Assembly (NCBI GenBank): GCA_900315435.1
Contig: OMYY01000026.1
Coordinates: forward strand, 1-41,627
Direction: 5' to 3'
Length of the DNA: 41,627 nucleotides
Origin: an uncultured Spirochaetaceae bacterium
GTDB lineage: Bacteria > Spirochaetota > Spirochaetia > Sphaerochaetales > Sphaerochaetaceae
Under the pieces are notes generated by a model. It was not told where the DNA came from, ran no database searches, and worked only from the letters and a program-made list of their open reading frames with translations. Below are positions 1 through 7,752 of this stretch, one piece after another. A program made the translations under genes and the position numbers. Positions within the stretch are counted from its first letter, which is position 1, and every line of letters begins with the position of its first letter.

Positions 1-7
1 AGTCCAT
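1..7 (-). CDS. Start of an unidentified gene (only first two codons in window)
   Basis: On the minus strand an ATG at 7-5 is preceded by a strong ribosome binding site (AAGGAGG, 20-14) with six bases of spacing, just after the hairpin that follows the sensor gene at 58-1527. Only Met-Asp and one further base are visible, so no product can be named. Its position suggests co-transcription with the sensor gene. Because that sensor lacks the helix-turn-helix end expected of its family, this gene could carry the missing part, but this is inference. Confidence 0.5.
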
Positions 8-18
8 AATGGGCCTCC

Positions 19-62
19 TTATAATGAAATATTTCTCCGTAATCGGAGATGATTTCATTATA
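19..62 (-). promoter_or_regulatory. Large perfect-arm hairpin between sensor gene and next gene
   Basis: A 12-bp arm (TTATAATGAAAT, 19-30) is exactly inverted at 51-62 (ATTTCATTATAA), and inside it TCTCCG pairs with CGGAGA around a TAAT loop. The structure overlaps the stop codon of the sensor gene (58-60) and ends immediately before the AAGGAGG of the next minus-strand gene. It lacks a following T-run in the direction of transcription. It could be a processing or attenuation hairpin, or a palindromic operator; the sequence does not decide. Confidence 0.6.
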
Positions 63-1527
63 AGAATTTGGCCGCATAATATGTCCCGGGCTGGCCGGAA
101 ATCATGTCATTCGCTGGCCGCTGAACATGGCACAGGTGGCCGTTTCCGATGGCAATCTGCAGGTACTCCATGATGTGGCGGGCCTGCCGGAAGGCCTGTC
201 CGAGATGTTGGGCGCCATAGACCGGATCGGAGAGGGCGGCTTGGGCGCTCGAGTCTCCGAGCAGCGAGTTGACCTTCTGCGTCAGGTCGCTGCCATCGTC
301 TTGGGCGATGATCACGTCCAGCTCGTCGTTGTAGCGCAGGTACCGGAGGCTTGCGTCCTGGCGCGTGGCTCCTTCGACACGCAGCGGCATCAGCTTCTCC
401 TCGTCCATGTCGTAGTGGAGGGTGATGACGGTATAGGCCCGCTCGTCCGGTTCCGCCATGCCTTGCAGGGCTTGGAAGTCCCGCCTCCGGGTATCTCCGG
501 CTTGCTTGTCCTGCATCAGGTCCTCCAGCTCGCGGGAGAGTCGTTCCATCTTTTTCCCATTCTCCTTGATCAAGGCGAACTCGTCGATATTCCCATCGCC
601 ACCATCGGCCGCGGGGAGCACTTCCTTGATAGGCTGGTAGAGCTTGTCCGCCATCTTCTTCAAGGCAAGGAAACAGATGGAGAAGATTCCGAGGATGCAG
701 AGGACCGTGGTCAGCGTAAAGGCCCAATAAGGGGGAAGCGCCATGGCGATGTACAGGTTCCATGATGTCCCGCTTATCGGGTAAACCGCTATGAAACGGT
801 TGCCTTGGGCAAGATACGGGCTCTTATCCAGTTGTTTGCAGGCTTCTGAAAAGCTCTCGTCCCCCTGAAGGCCGGTGACAAGGATCTGCGCGTCGCTACC
901 GATGGCATAGCGCATTTCCTCTTCTTCGGGGATGATGGAGTCCATATCGATGCGGGTGATGATGACTGTCCGGGGAACGGCATAGCCATACGTCGTGGCG
1001 ATGGATAATTCGCTCAGCCTGCCGTCTTGGTAGACGGGCAGCAGCACCGGTGTGGGAATCTGCTCTGCGACCAACCGGCTGATGCACTGCTGCTGCTCCT
1101 TGTCCAGATGGGTTTCATCCCTGAAATAGGCTTCTCGGGAAGTCGTCCCTTGCTTGGTCACCGTTGTCCCGTCCGCCATCGTGCCGGTCACGGCCAAGTC
1201 GAAGGAGATGCTGGAAATGGGGCTGATGCGTTTCTGCAGTTCCTTCAACAGCGCGATGGAGTTGAAATAGAAATGGTTCAGGTCCTTGCTCTCCGCCCAA
1301 GCGGAAAGGGCGTCGGAGGAGCGGAAAGATTCCTGGCTCCGCAGGATGGTGGTGAACGAGGTGTCCACATACCGTGCGAGGCTGGCGCTCGCGATACGCT
1401 TGGAGGCGATATCGCCCTTGCGCAGCTGTCGCATCAGGCTTCCCACCAGGAGGCCGCAGACCAGGGTGATGACCAGCGCGAGCAGCAGGAACATCGTAGA
1501 CAGTTTGTGCCGGTAGACTCCTTTCAT
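58..1527 (-). CDS. Two-TM membrane sensor, AraC-regulator-like but without HTH domain
   Basis: A 489-residue protein starting at ATG 1527 behind GGAGGA; a longer open frame upstream has no ribosome binding site. A TM helix at about residues 8-30 is followed by an extracytoplasmic sensor region of about 250 residues, a second TM helix (near TVLCILGIFSICFLAL), a linker, and a cytoplasmic domain ending in an AFRQARHIMEYLQ segment. This layout matches the membrane-bound AraC-family regulators that stand beside LplB/YtcP sugar importers in Firmicutes and spirochaetes. Those proteins continue for a further 200-250 residues ending in two helix-turn-helix motifs; here the frame stops first. It is divergent from the ABC importer operon, so it probably senses the sugar or a cell-surface signal. 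It may be truncated, or a split regulator whose DNA-binding part lies in the next gene. Family assignment is from recall of layout and is moderate. Confidence 0.65.
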   Translation of the reverse strand: MKGVYRHKLSTMFLLLALVITLVCGLLVGSLMRQLRKGDIASKRIASASLARYVDTSFTTILRSQESFRSSDALSAWAESKDLNHFYFNSIALLKELQKRISPISSISFDLAVTGTMADGTTVTKQGTTSREAYFRDETHLDKEQQQCISRLVAEQIPTPVLLPVYQDGRLSELSIATTYGYAVPRTVIITRIDMDSIIPEEEEMRYAIGSDAQILVTGLQGDESFSEACKQLDKSPYLAQGNRFIAVYPISGTSWNLYIAMALPPYWAFTLTTVLCILGIFSICFLALKKMADKLYQPIKEVLPAADGGDGNIDEFALIKENGKKMERLSRELEDLMQDKQAGDTRRRDFQALQGMAEPDERAYTVITLHYDMDEEKLMPLRVEGATRQDASLRYLRYNDELDVIIAQDDGSDLTQKVNSLLGDSSAQAALSDPVYGAQHLGQAFRQARHIMEYLQIAIGNGHLCHVQRPANDMISGQPGTYYAAKFL

Positions 1528-1719
1528 CCGTATCCTCCGGCCTCTATTGTAGCCGACAAATCGGGGCGGTGGAGGAAAATCGGACGATTCGGGAAATTTG
1601 TCGACGATTGGGTTTTTTGCTGATGCCGTTTGGCCCAAATTGAGAGAGTTCGGGAAAATTGCTGATTGCCAGATCCGGAAAGCCATGGGAGAAAAGGGTG
1701 TCAACATAAAGGAGTTCGC
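1528..1719. promoter_or_regulatory. Divergent control region with direct and inverted repeats
   Basis: This 192-bp region separates the sensor gene from the importer operon. It contains a direct repeat TTCGGGAAAWTTG at 1588-1600 and 1649-1661 (one mismatch, 61 bp apart). CGACAAAT near 1554 is inverted as ATTTGTCG near 1596. Direct half-sites are typical of AraC-family binding. I do not see a convincing sigma-70 promoter pair; an AAGGAG site at 1709-1714 serves the first permease gene. Confidence 0.4.
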
Positions 1720-2637
1720 ATGCTTCACCGAAAGGAATCTATCGCTCACCGCGTCTGGAAGGACTGGGACCTCTACTTGCTCCTGATTCCAGGCTTTATC
1801 TGGTATCTGCTGTTCTGTTACAAGCCCATGGTCGGGCTTCGTACCGCGTTCTACGATTATAATGTCTTCCGTGGTTTCGCGGGCAGTACCTTCGTCGGGT
1901 TCGCGAATTTCCGTGATTTCATCGATAGCCCGGATTTCATCCGGACCATCAAGAACACGTTGCTGATCGCGTTCTGGCAGATGGCGATCTGCTTTCCCGT
2001 GCCGATCATCCTTGCCGTCGCCATCACCGAGATGAAGTGCAAGTTCGTCAGCAAGTTGACCCAGACGGCTACCTTCCTGCCGTATTTCATTTCCGTCGTG
2101 GTCGTCTGTGGCATGGTGGTCAGTTTCCTTTCTCCCTCCACCGGCATCATCAACCTGCTACGTGGGAAGCTGGGGCTTGAACCAATCTATTTTATGGTCA
2201 ATCCCCACTGGTTCCGTCCGATCTACACGTTGATGACGCTGTGGCAGACTGCCGGGTTCAACGCGATCGTCTACATCGCCGCCCTGATGGGGATCGACCC
2301 CGAGCTCTATGAGGCAGCCATCATCGATGGAGCGGGAAAGTGGAAGCGGATCCTCCACATCACGCTCCCCTCGATCGTCCCGACCATCGTCACCATGTTC
2401 GTCATGAATATCGGCAAGATGGTCAAGGTCGGCTATGAGTCGATCCTGCTGCTCTACAACCCGTCCACCTATTCGGTGGCTGACGTCATCAGCACCTACG
2501 CCTTCCGTGTCGGCATCGAGAACGGGAACTATGGACTGGCGACCGCCGCCGGCTTGTTCGAGGCCCTCGTCGCTTTGGTGCTGGTCACCTTCGCCAACAA
2601 ACTCAGCCGCAAGCTGACCGAAAGCAGTCTGTGGTAA
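1720..2637 (+). CDS. lplB: Sugar ABC transporter permease, LplB type
   Basis: A 305-residue inner-membrane permease of the binding-protein-dependent (MetI-like) family. ATG 1720 follows AAAGGAG (1708-1714); a longer frame from 1666 has no such site. The protein opens with a hydrophobic helix (LYLLLIPGFIWYLLF) and has about six TM segments. The EAA loop that contacts the ATPase is at about residues 198-217 (EAAIIDGAGKWKRI). With YtcP it should form the channel of an importer for oligosaccharides. No ATPase gene lies in the operon; LplB/YtcP systems commonly use a shared MsmX/UgpC-type ATPase encoded elsewhere. First gene of the operon running to 10198. The substrate is inferred from the downstream sulfatases and GH88 enzyme: probably an unsaturated, sulfated disaccharide. 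Confidence 0.92.
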   Translation: MLHRKESIAHRVWKDWDLYLLLIPGFIWYLLFCYKPMVGLRTAFYDYNVFRGFAGSTFVGFANFRDFIDSPDFIRTIKNTLLIAFWQMAICFPVPIILAVAITEMKCKFVSKLTQTATFLPYFISVVVVCGMVVSFLSPSTGIINLLRGKLGLEPIYFMVNPHWFRPIYTLMTLWQTAGFNAIVYIAALMGIDPELYEAAIIDGAGKWKRILHITLPSIVPTIVTMFVMNIGKMVKVGYESILLLYNPSTYSVADVISTYAFRVGIENGNYGLATAAGLFEALVALVLVTFANKLSRKLTESSLW

Positions 2638-2648
2638 GGAGGAATGCC

Positions 2649-3548
2649 ATGCACAAGCAAACAAACAACGCGCGGTACCTGATGGGAAAGGGAGAGCGGT
2701 CCTTCAACCTGGTAGTCAACATCATCGGCGTCCTGCTCTCTCTGCTCTGCCTGTACCCTATCATCTATGTGCTTTCCGCCTCGTTCTCCCGGCCGCTGTT
2801 CGTCGAGAACGGCACGGTCACGCTGCTGCCCGTAGGAACCACGTTGGACAGCTATCGCGAGGCCTTCAAGAAGCCAGGCCTTTGGATGAGTTATGCCAAC
2901 ACGATCTTCTACACGGTCGTCGGTGTCGCGGTGAACATGGCCTTTTCCACGACGATGGCCTACGCGCTCTCCAAGAAGCGCTTGGTCTTCCGGAAGTTCT
3001 TCACCTTGTTCTGCGTCTTCACGATGTGGTTCTCGGCAGGTATCATTCCACTGTACATGACCTTCCGTGACCTCCACTTGCTTGACACCCGCTTCGCGAT
3101 CCTGTTCGGATTCTCGATCAACACCTACAACCTGATCATCATGAAAAGCTTCTTCGAACAGGTTCCTTCTTCGTTGGAAGAGGCGGCCTTCATCGATGGA
3201 GCGAGCAACCTGCGGATCTTCGCCCAGGTCTATCTGCCGCTCTCCAAGCCGGCCTTGGCCACTGTCGGCCTGTTCTATGCGGTCAACCGCTGGAACAGCT
3301 ACTTCTGGGCAATGAACTTGCTGACCAGCGACAGCAAGTTGCCACTGCAGGTGCTGCTGAAAAAGCTGATCGTGGACAAGGTGGCCAACGAGACCGAGGC
3401 GGCGATCGTCACCGCCAGCTCGACCTGGAGCCCGACCACGGTGATCTACGCGATCATCATCATAGCGATCGTGCCGATGCTGGTCGCCTATCCGTTCATC
3501 CAGAAATATTTCAAGACCGGCCTGACCATCGGTGCCAATAAAGGTTAA
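2649..3548 (+). CDS. ytcP: Sugar ABC transporter permease, YtcP type
   Basis: A 299-residue permease, partner of the preceding LplB-type subunit. ATG 2649 sits six bases after AAGGAGG (2636-2642), which overlaps the stop codon of the upstream gene, so the two are tightly coupled. It has about six TM segments and an EAA loop at about residues 178-197 (EAAFIDGASNLRIF). The ending (VAYPFIQKYFKTGLTIGANKG) is characteristic of YtcP-like subunits, which typically finish with a short glycine/lysine tail. The protein should sit in the inner membrane with LplB and accept ligand from the binding protein encoded next. Confidence 0.92.
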   Translation: MHKQTNNARYLMGKGERSFNLVVNIIGVLLSLLCLYPIIYVLSASFSRPLFVENGTVTLLPVGTTLDSYREAFKKPGLWMSYANTIFYTVVGVAVNMAFSTTMAYALSKKRLVFRKFFTLFCVFTMWFSAGIIPLYMTFRDLHLLDTRFAILFGFSINTYNLIIMKSFFEQVPSSLEEAAFIDGASNLRIFAQVYLPLSKPALATVGLFYAVNRWNSYFWAMNLLTSDSKLPLQVLLKKLIVDKVANETEAAIVTASSTWSPTTVIYAIIIIAIVPMLVAYPFIQKYFKTGLTIGANKG

Positions 3549-3578
3549 AACCCTACAGAGGGAAAAGGAGATATGCAT

Positions 3579-5207
3579 ATGAAAAAACGAAGCTGTATGT
3601 TGCTGGGAGCCGTGCTCCTGAGCGCGGCGTCTCTCTTCGCAGGCGGAGCGAGCGAAGCCCCCAAGGCGGAATCCGCCCAAAGTGCTGGCGCGGCGAAGGC
3701 CGAAGCCACGTATCCGGTTCCGACCAAGGATGGAGCTTTCCCGCTTCCCATCACCTCGAAGCCGACCGAGTTCACCATCTTCCTGAACTTCAACAACATG
3801 CCTTTCGACGCTTCCTGGCCGGTTTGGCAGGAGATGGCGAAGCGGACTGGAATCAGCCTGAAGAGCGTGATCAGCAAGTCGAACTCCAACGAGAAGGAGG
3901 CGTTCAACCTGATGCTCTCCTCCGGCAAGCTTGCCGATGTGATCGGGTATGTAAGCGCCACCGACCTGGAGAAGCTTGGCCGTGACGGCGGCCTGCTGCC
4001 GTTGAACGACCTGATCAGGCAGTACGCCCCGCACATCCAGTGGTACCTGGACAACGACGAGAAGTTCGCCAACACCGCCTATTCGCTGGACGGCAACATC
4101 TACTACGTGCCGAAGAACCAGACGTTGAAGTTCTCCGAGTTCTGGTGGATCCGCAAGGACTGGCTGGACAAGCTTGGCCTGCAGATTCCGACGACGGTGG
4201 ACGAGCTGCACGATGTCCTTTTGGCCTTCCGCAACGGGGACCCCAATGGAAACGGCAAGAAGGATGAGGTTCCGCTGTTCGACCGTGCCGGCAACAAGAT
4301 GCCGGACGAATACCTGTGGCTGTGGGACTCGAGCACCGAGTTCTACGTGCGTGACGGCAAGGTGGAGTTCGAGCCGCTCGGCGCCAATTTCGAGACTGCG
4401 GTGACCAACCTGAGGAAGTGGTATGCGGAAGGCATCCTCGATCCTGAGTTCTTCACCCGCGGTCCGAAGGGCAGGGATATCCTGATGACGGCGAACCAGG
4501 GCGGCTGCACCCACGACTGGGTCAGCGCGGGAAACTACAACACCAAGTTGCAGAACGAGTATCCAGGCCTGGAGATGGTCGCGTTCGCGCCTCCTGCCGA
4601 CCAGCACGGAGTCGTCAAGGAACGGACCGAGCGCTTCCCGGGAGTCGGCTGGGGTATTTCCACCCAGTGCAAGGACCCTGTCACGCTCATCAAGTTCTTT
4701 GACTACTGCTTCACTCCCGAAGGGCAGGAGCTGCTCAACTGGGGTATCGAGGGCCTGACCTACACCAAGGATGCCGATGGTACCAAGCGCTTCATGGACA
4801 ATGTCATGAACAGCGAGCTGACCCCGGTCGGATATCTGCGTAGTCTGGGTTGCTTGTACCGCGTCGGCTGCTGCCAGGACGCCAACTACGAGATTGCCGT
4901 CGCTTCTCCCGCCGCGCAGGCCGCAGCGAGCCTGTACGAGTCCCACCCCGAGTGGTATCTCAGCGAGGAGCCGCCGTATGCCGATGGCAGGCTGGACATG
5001 AAGCTCAAGCCTGAGGATGACGCGCAGTACAAGAAGATCATGTCGACAATCCGCCCGTACGTGGACGAGAAGTTCCAGTCCTGGATCCTCGGCACCTCCG
5101 ACTTCAAGAGCGATTATCCCGCCTTCGTCAAGGAGCTGAAGAGCCGTGGCATCGACGATGCCATCGCAATCGTCCAGCGCGGGTACGAGGCGTATACCCA
5201 TCGCTAA
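3579..5207 (+). CDS. Extracellular solute-binding protein, LipO family
   Basis: A 542-residue sugar-binding protein. ATG 3579 is chosen over ATG 3573 because it lies eight bases after AAGGAG (3565-3570). The N-terminus is a signal peptide (KKRSC, hydrophobic core, then LFAGG). There is no lipobox cysteine at the cleavage point, so it is probably periplasmic and not a lipoprotein. Within the family-1-like fold is the loop DPNGNGKKDE, common in LipO-type binding proteins and similar to a calcium-binding loop. The length (about 540) is normal for the group that accompanies LplB and YtcP. It should deliver ligand to the two permeases just upstream. Related importers in Streptobacillus carry unsaturated glycosaminoglycan disaccharides (known biology, not visible here), which suits the downstream enzymes. 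Confidence 0.9.
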   Translation: MKKRSCMLLGAVLLSAASLFAGGASEAPKAESAQSAGAAKAEATYPVPTKDGAFPLPITSKPTEFTIFLNFNNMPFDASWPVWQEMAKRTGISLKSVISKSNSNEKEAFNLMLSSGKLADVIGYVSATDLEKLGRDGGLLPLNDLIRQYAPHIQWYLDNDEKFANTAYSLDGNIYYVPKNQTLKFSEFWWIRKDWLDKLGLQIPTTVDELHDVLLAFRNGDPNGNGKKDEVPLFDRAGNKMPDEYLWLWDSSTEFYVRDGKVEFEPLGANFETAVTNLRKWYAEGILDPEFFTRGPKGRDILMTANQGGCTHDWVSAGNYNTKLQNEYPGLEMVAFAPPADQHGVVKERTERFPGVGWGISTQCKDPVTLIKFFDYCFTPEGQELLNWGIEGLTYTKDADGTKRFMDNVMNSELTPVGYLRSLGCLYRVGCCQDANYEIAVASPAAQAAASLYESHPEWYLSEEPPYADGRLDMKLKPEDDAQYKKIMSTIRPYVDEKFQSWILGTSDFKSDYPAFVKELKSRGIDDAIAIVQRGYEAYTHR

Positions 5208-5238
5208 TGGTTGATGCTGGTCCGTGAGGAGGGCAAAC

Positions 5239-6603
5239 GTGAAACGAAAGAACCTGCTGTATGTCTTTGCAGACCAGTGGCGTGCATCTGCTTTGGGATT
5301 CGCTGGCAAGGACCCTGTCTGCACACCGCATATGGATATGTTTGCGGCTCGCTGTGTCACTGCTTGCGCGGTTTCTTCGTATCCGCTTTGCTCTCCCCAC
5401 CGGGCCGCTTTGCTTACGGGCAAGCACCCGCTCGCCTGTGGTTTCTGGACCAACTGCAAGGCGCCGATGCCCGACAGCCCCGACCTGAAGGACTCCGAGG
5501 TCTGTATCTCCGATGTCCTGAAAGCGGCCGGATGGCAGACTTGCTATGTCGGAAAATGGCACCTGCAGAGAAGCGAGACGAACGACAGCCCCGCACCGGC
5601 GAGCGGGGCGCGGAACTGGGATGCCTACACGCCGCCAGGCAAGGGGCGCCATGGATTCGATTTCTGGCATTCCTATGGTGCCTGGGACCAGCATCTCGAG
5701 CCCCATTACTGGGAAGACAGCCCTGAGATGATCCAGGTGCGCGAATGGTCTCCGGCCCACGAGACGGATGTGTTGCTCGACTGGCTTTCTGGGGCTGTCG
5801 CAAAAAAGGACCCCTTTTGCGCGTTCCTTTCCTGGAATCCACCGCATCCGCCCTACGACAAGCTTCCCGAGGAGTTGCAGGAACGCCACATCAGGCCGTC
5901 CTTCGAGCCCAACGTTCCCGAAGCATGGAGAAAGGATTCCCGCTATCTGAAGGCCTATCATGACTATTTTGCCGCGGTGGAGGGTCTGGACGGGCAATGG
6001 GGAAGGATCATGTCCTTCCTGGACGAGCACCAGCTGTGGGACGACACCATCATCGTCTTGTCCGCCGACCACGGGGACATGATGGGTTCCCATGGCCTGT
6101 ACGGAAAGAATGTCTGGTACGAGGAGTCGATTGCCATCCCCTGGTACCTGTACGACGCGTGCCTGGCACCGGGAAGCCGGGATGTCCTCTTGGCCAGCGA
6201 GGACCAGGCCCCGACCCTGCTCTCGCTGCTCGGGGTGCCTGTCCCCCCGTGCATGACCGGCCTTGACCAGAGCCCGGCCCTGAGACAGGACCTCAGGGGG
6301 AAGCGCGAGGCGGTCTACCTGACGATGATTCCCGGCATGCCGGAGCAAGTGGAACCCTACCGGAAACGGGGGATGGACAACAAACGGTATGGCTGGAGGG
6401 GAGTCCGGACAAGGAAATGGCTCTACCTGCACCACAAGGGGACGCAGGTAGGGGAAGCGGAATACCGGCTGCTCTACGACCTGGAACATGACCCGTATGA
6501 GATGCACCCCTGCCAGCCGGACGAGCGTCAAGTCGCCCGGTTCGAGGGATGGATGCGGGGTGAGGCAAAGAAGATAGGAGACCTGTTTTATGAAGGTGAG
6601 TGA
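5239..6603 (+). CDS. Type I sulfatase, formylglycine (Cys) type, cytosolic
   Basis: A 454-residue sulfatase of the alkaline-phosphatase superfamily. GTG 5239 follows GAGGAGG (5226-5232) by six bases, preferred to GTG 5224. The catalytic signature is PLCSPHRAALLTG with Cys51 as the residue to be converted to formylglycine. The CxPxR core is intact, but His stands where Ser/Thr/Ala is usual. Metal ligands are seen near the N-terminus (ADQW) and at SADHGDMMG about residue 275. There is no signal peptide, so it should act in the cytosol on an imported sulfated sugar. Its stop overlaps the GH88 start by 14 bases. Activation needs anSME or FGE, and neither is encoded in the window. The target position (for example 6-O- or 4-O-sulfate on the amino sugar, or 2-O on the uronate) cannot be read from sequence. 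Confidence 0.88.
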   Translation: MKRKNLLYVFADQWRASALGFAGKDPVCTPHMDMFAARCVTACAVSSYPLCSPHRAALLTGKHPLACGFWTNCKAPMPDSPDLKDSEVCISDVLKAAGWQTCYVGKWHLQRSETNDSPAPASGARNWDAYTPPGKGRHGFDFWHSYGAWDQHLEPHYWEDSPEMIQVREWSPAHETDVLLDWLSGAVAKKDPFCAFLSWNPPHPPYDKLPEELQERHIRPSFEPNVPEAWRKDSRYLKAYHDYFAAVEGLDGQWGRIMSFLDEHQLWDDTIIVLSADHGDMMGSHGLYGKNVWYEESIAIPWYLYDACLAPGSRDVLLASEDQAPTLLSLLGVPVPPCMTGLDQSPALRQDLRGKREAVYLTMIPGMPEQVEPYRKRGMDNKRYGWRGVRTRKWLYLHHKGTQVGEAEYRLLYDLEHDPYEMHPCQPDERQVARFEGWMRGEAKKIGDLFYEGE

Positions 6604-7747
6604 ACTCAATGCATGGAATGGCCTTGACGAGGCAATCGACCGGGCTCTCGCCCAGACAGACAAGGCGCTTTCCTTGATGGGGACCTCGTTCAAGTACTCG
6701 GTGAGCGAGCATCTCTGGTATCCGAAAAGTCAGAATGTCGAGTGGACGACCGGTTTCTGGACCGGGGAACTGAACCTTGCCTATGAGTTGTCTGGCAGAC
6801 AGGGATATCTGGACGCGGTTTCCAGACAGATGCCCTCCTGGCTGGACAGGATCGAGAACCGCATCGACGTCGACCATCACGACATGGGTTTCCTCTATTC
6901 CCCTTCCTGTGTCGGCTTCTACCAGTTGACGGGAAGCCATACCGCCCGCAAGGCTGCATTGCTTGCCGCCGACAACCTGGTCTCCCGTTTCCAGGAGAAA
7001 GGGCAGTTCATCCAGGCTTGGGGAAAGCTGGGTGATCCGGACAACTATCGGCTGATCATCGATTGCCTGCTCAACCTGCCGTTGCTCTTCTGGGCGACAC
7101 GGGAGACTGACGAAAAGAACTATCGCGACGTCGCCCTGCGGCACCTGCATACCGCCCTCCCATTGGTCATGCGTCCCGACCATTCGACCGTCCACACCTA
7201 TTTCTTTGATTCCAAGACCGGAAAGCCCACCCATGGACGGACCGCCCAAGGGTATCGGGACGGGTCGGCCTGGGCGCGAGGGCAGGCTTGGGGGGTCTAC
7301 GGCAGCGCGCTCGCCTGGCGCGAGACACGTGAACAGATCGCCTATGACGACTTCTACGCGACATTGGATTTCTTCCTTTCCCATCTTCCTTCGTCGGTCA
7401 TCCCGTTCTGGGATTTCGACTTCTCCGAGGGATCTGGCGAGCCAAGGGACTCCTCTTCGCTTGCCATCGTCATCTGCGGCATGCTGGAAATGGCAGACCA
7501 TGAAACGCGGGCAAAGGCGGATGAGCTCCGGGACGGGGCGAGGCGCCTGTGCGGGGAGCTCTTCAACCGCTGCGCGGTCAAGAACCCCGAAATCTCCGAT
7601 GGCCAGTTGCTCCACGGCACCTATGCCCGCAAGAGTCCCTACAACACCGTCCGCAACAGAGGCGTGGACGAGTGCAACGTCTGGGGTGACTATTATTATC
7701 TTGAGGCGCTCCGGCGCCTGAAGGGCGGCTGGAAGCCCTATTGGTGA
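6590..7747 (+). CDS. GH88 unsaturated glucuronyl hydrolase
   Basis: A 385-residue enzyme of glycoside hydrolase family 88, close to the usual 370-400 length. It hydrates and splits the 4,5-unsaturated uronic acid left on oligosaccharides by polysaccharide lyases, releasing a keto-deoxyuronate (DHU) and the neighbouring sugar. The two conserved aspartates of the family are visible at Asp98 (HHDMGF) and Asp158 (LIIDCLLNL), matching Asp88 and Asp149 of Bacillus UGL. The family segment RDGSAWARGQAW follows later. ATG 6590 is preceded by ATAGGAG. It overlaps the upstream sulfatase by 14 bases and nearly touches the second sulfatase, so the three are translated together. No signal peptide: the substrate must be imported. 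Together with the sulfatases and hexosamine kinase, the likely substrates are unsaturated chondroitin- or heparin-type disaccharides. Confidence 0.93.
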   Translation: MKVSELNAWNGLDEAIDRALAQTDKALSLMGTSFKYSVSEHLWYPKSQNVEWTTGFWTGELNLAYELSGRQGYLDAVSRQMPSWLDRIENRIDVDHHDMGFLYSPSCVGFYQLTGSHTARKAALLAADNLVSRFQEKGQFIQAWGKLGDPDNYRLIIDCLLNLPLLFWATRETDEKNYRDVALRHLHTALPLVMRPDHSTVHTYFFDSKTGKPTHGRTAQGYRDGSAWARGQAWGVYGSALAWRETREQIAYDDFYATLDFFLSHLPSSVIPFWDFDFSEGSGEPRDSSSLAIVICGMLEMADHETRAKADELRDGARRLCGELFNRCAVKNPEISDGQLLHGTYARKSPYNTVRNRGVDECNVWGDYYYLEALRRLKGGWKPYW

Positions 7748-7752
7748 GGATC

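Noticed and set aside
2529..5459. Long open frame on the minus strand across the importer genes
   Set aside because: It is antisense to three clear ABC transporter genes, is Arg/His/Gln/Val-rich without domain patterns, and arises from the high GC content at third codon positions.
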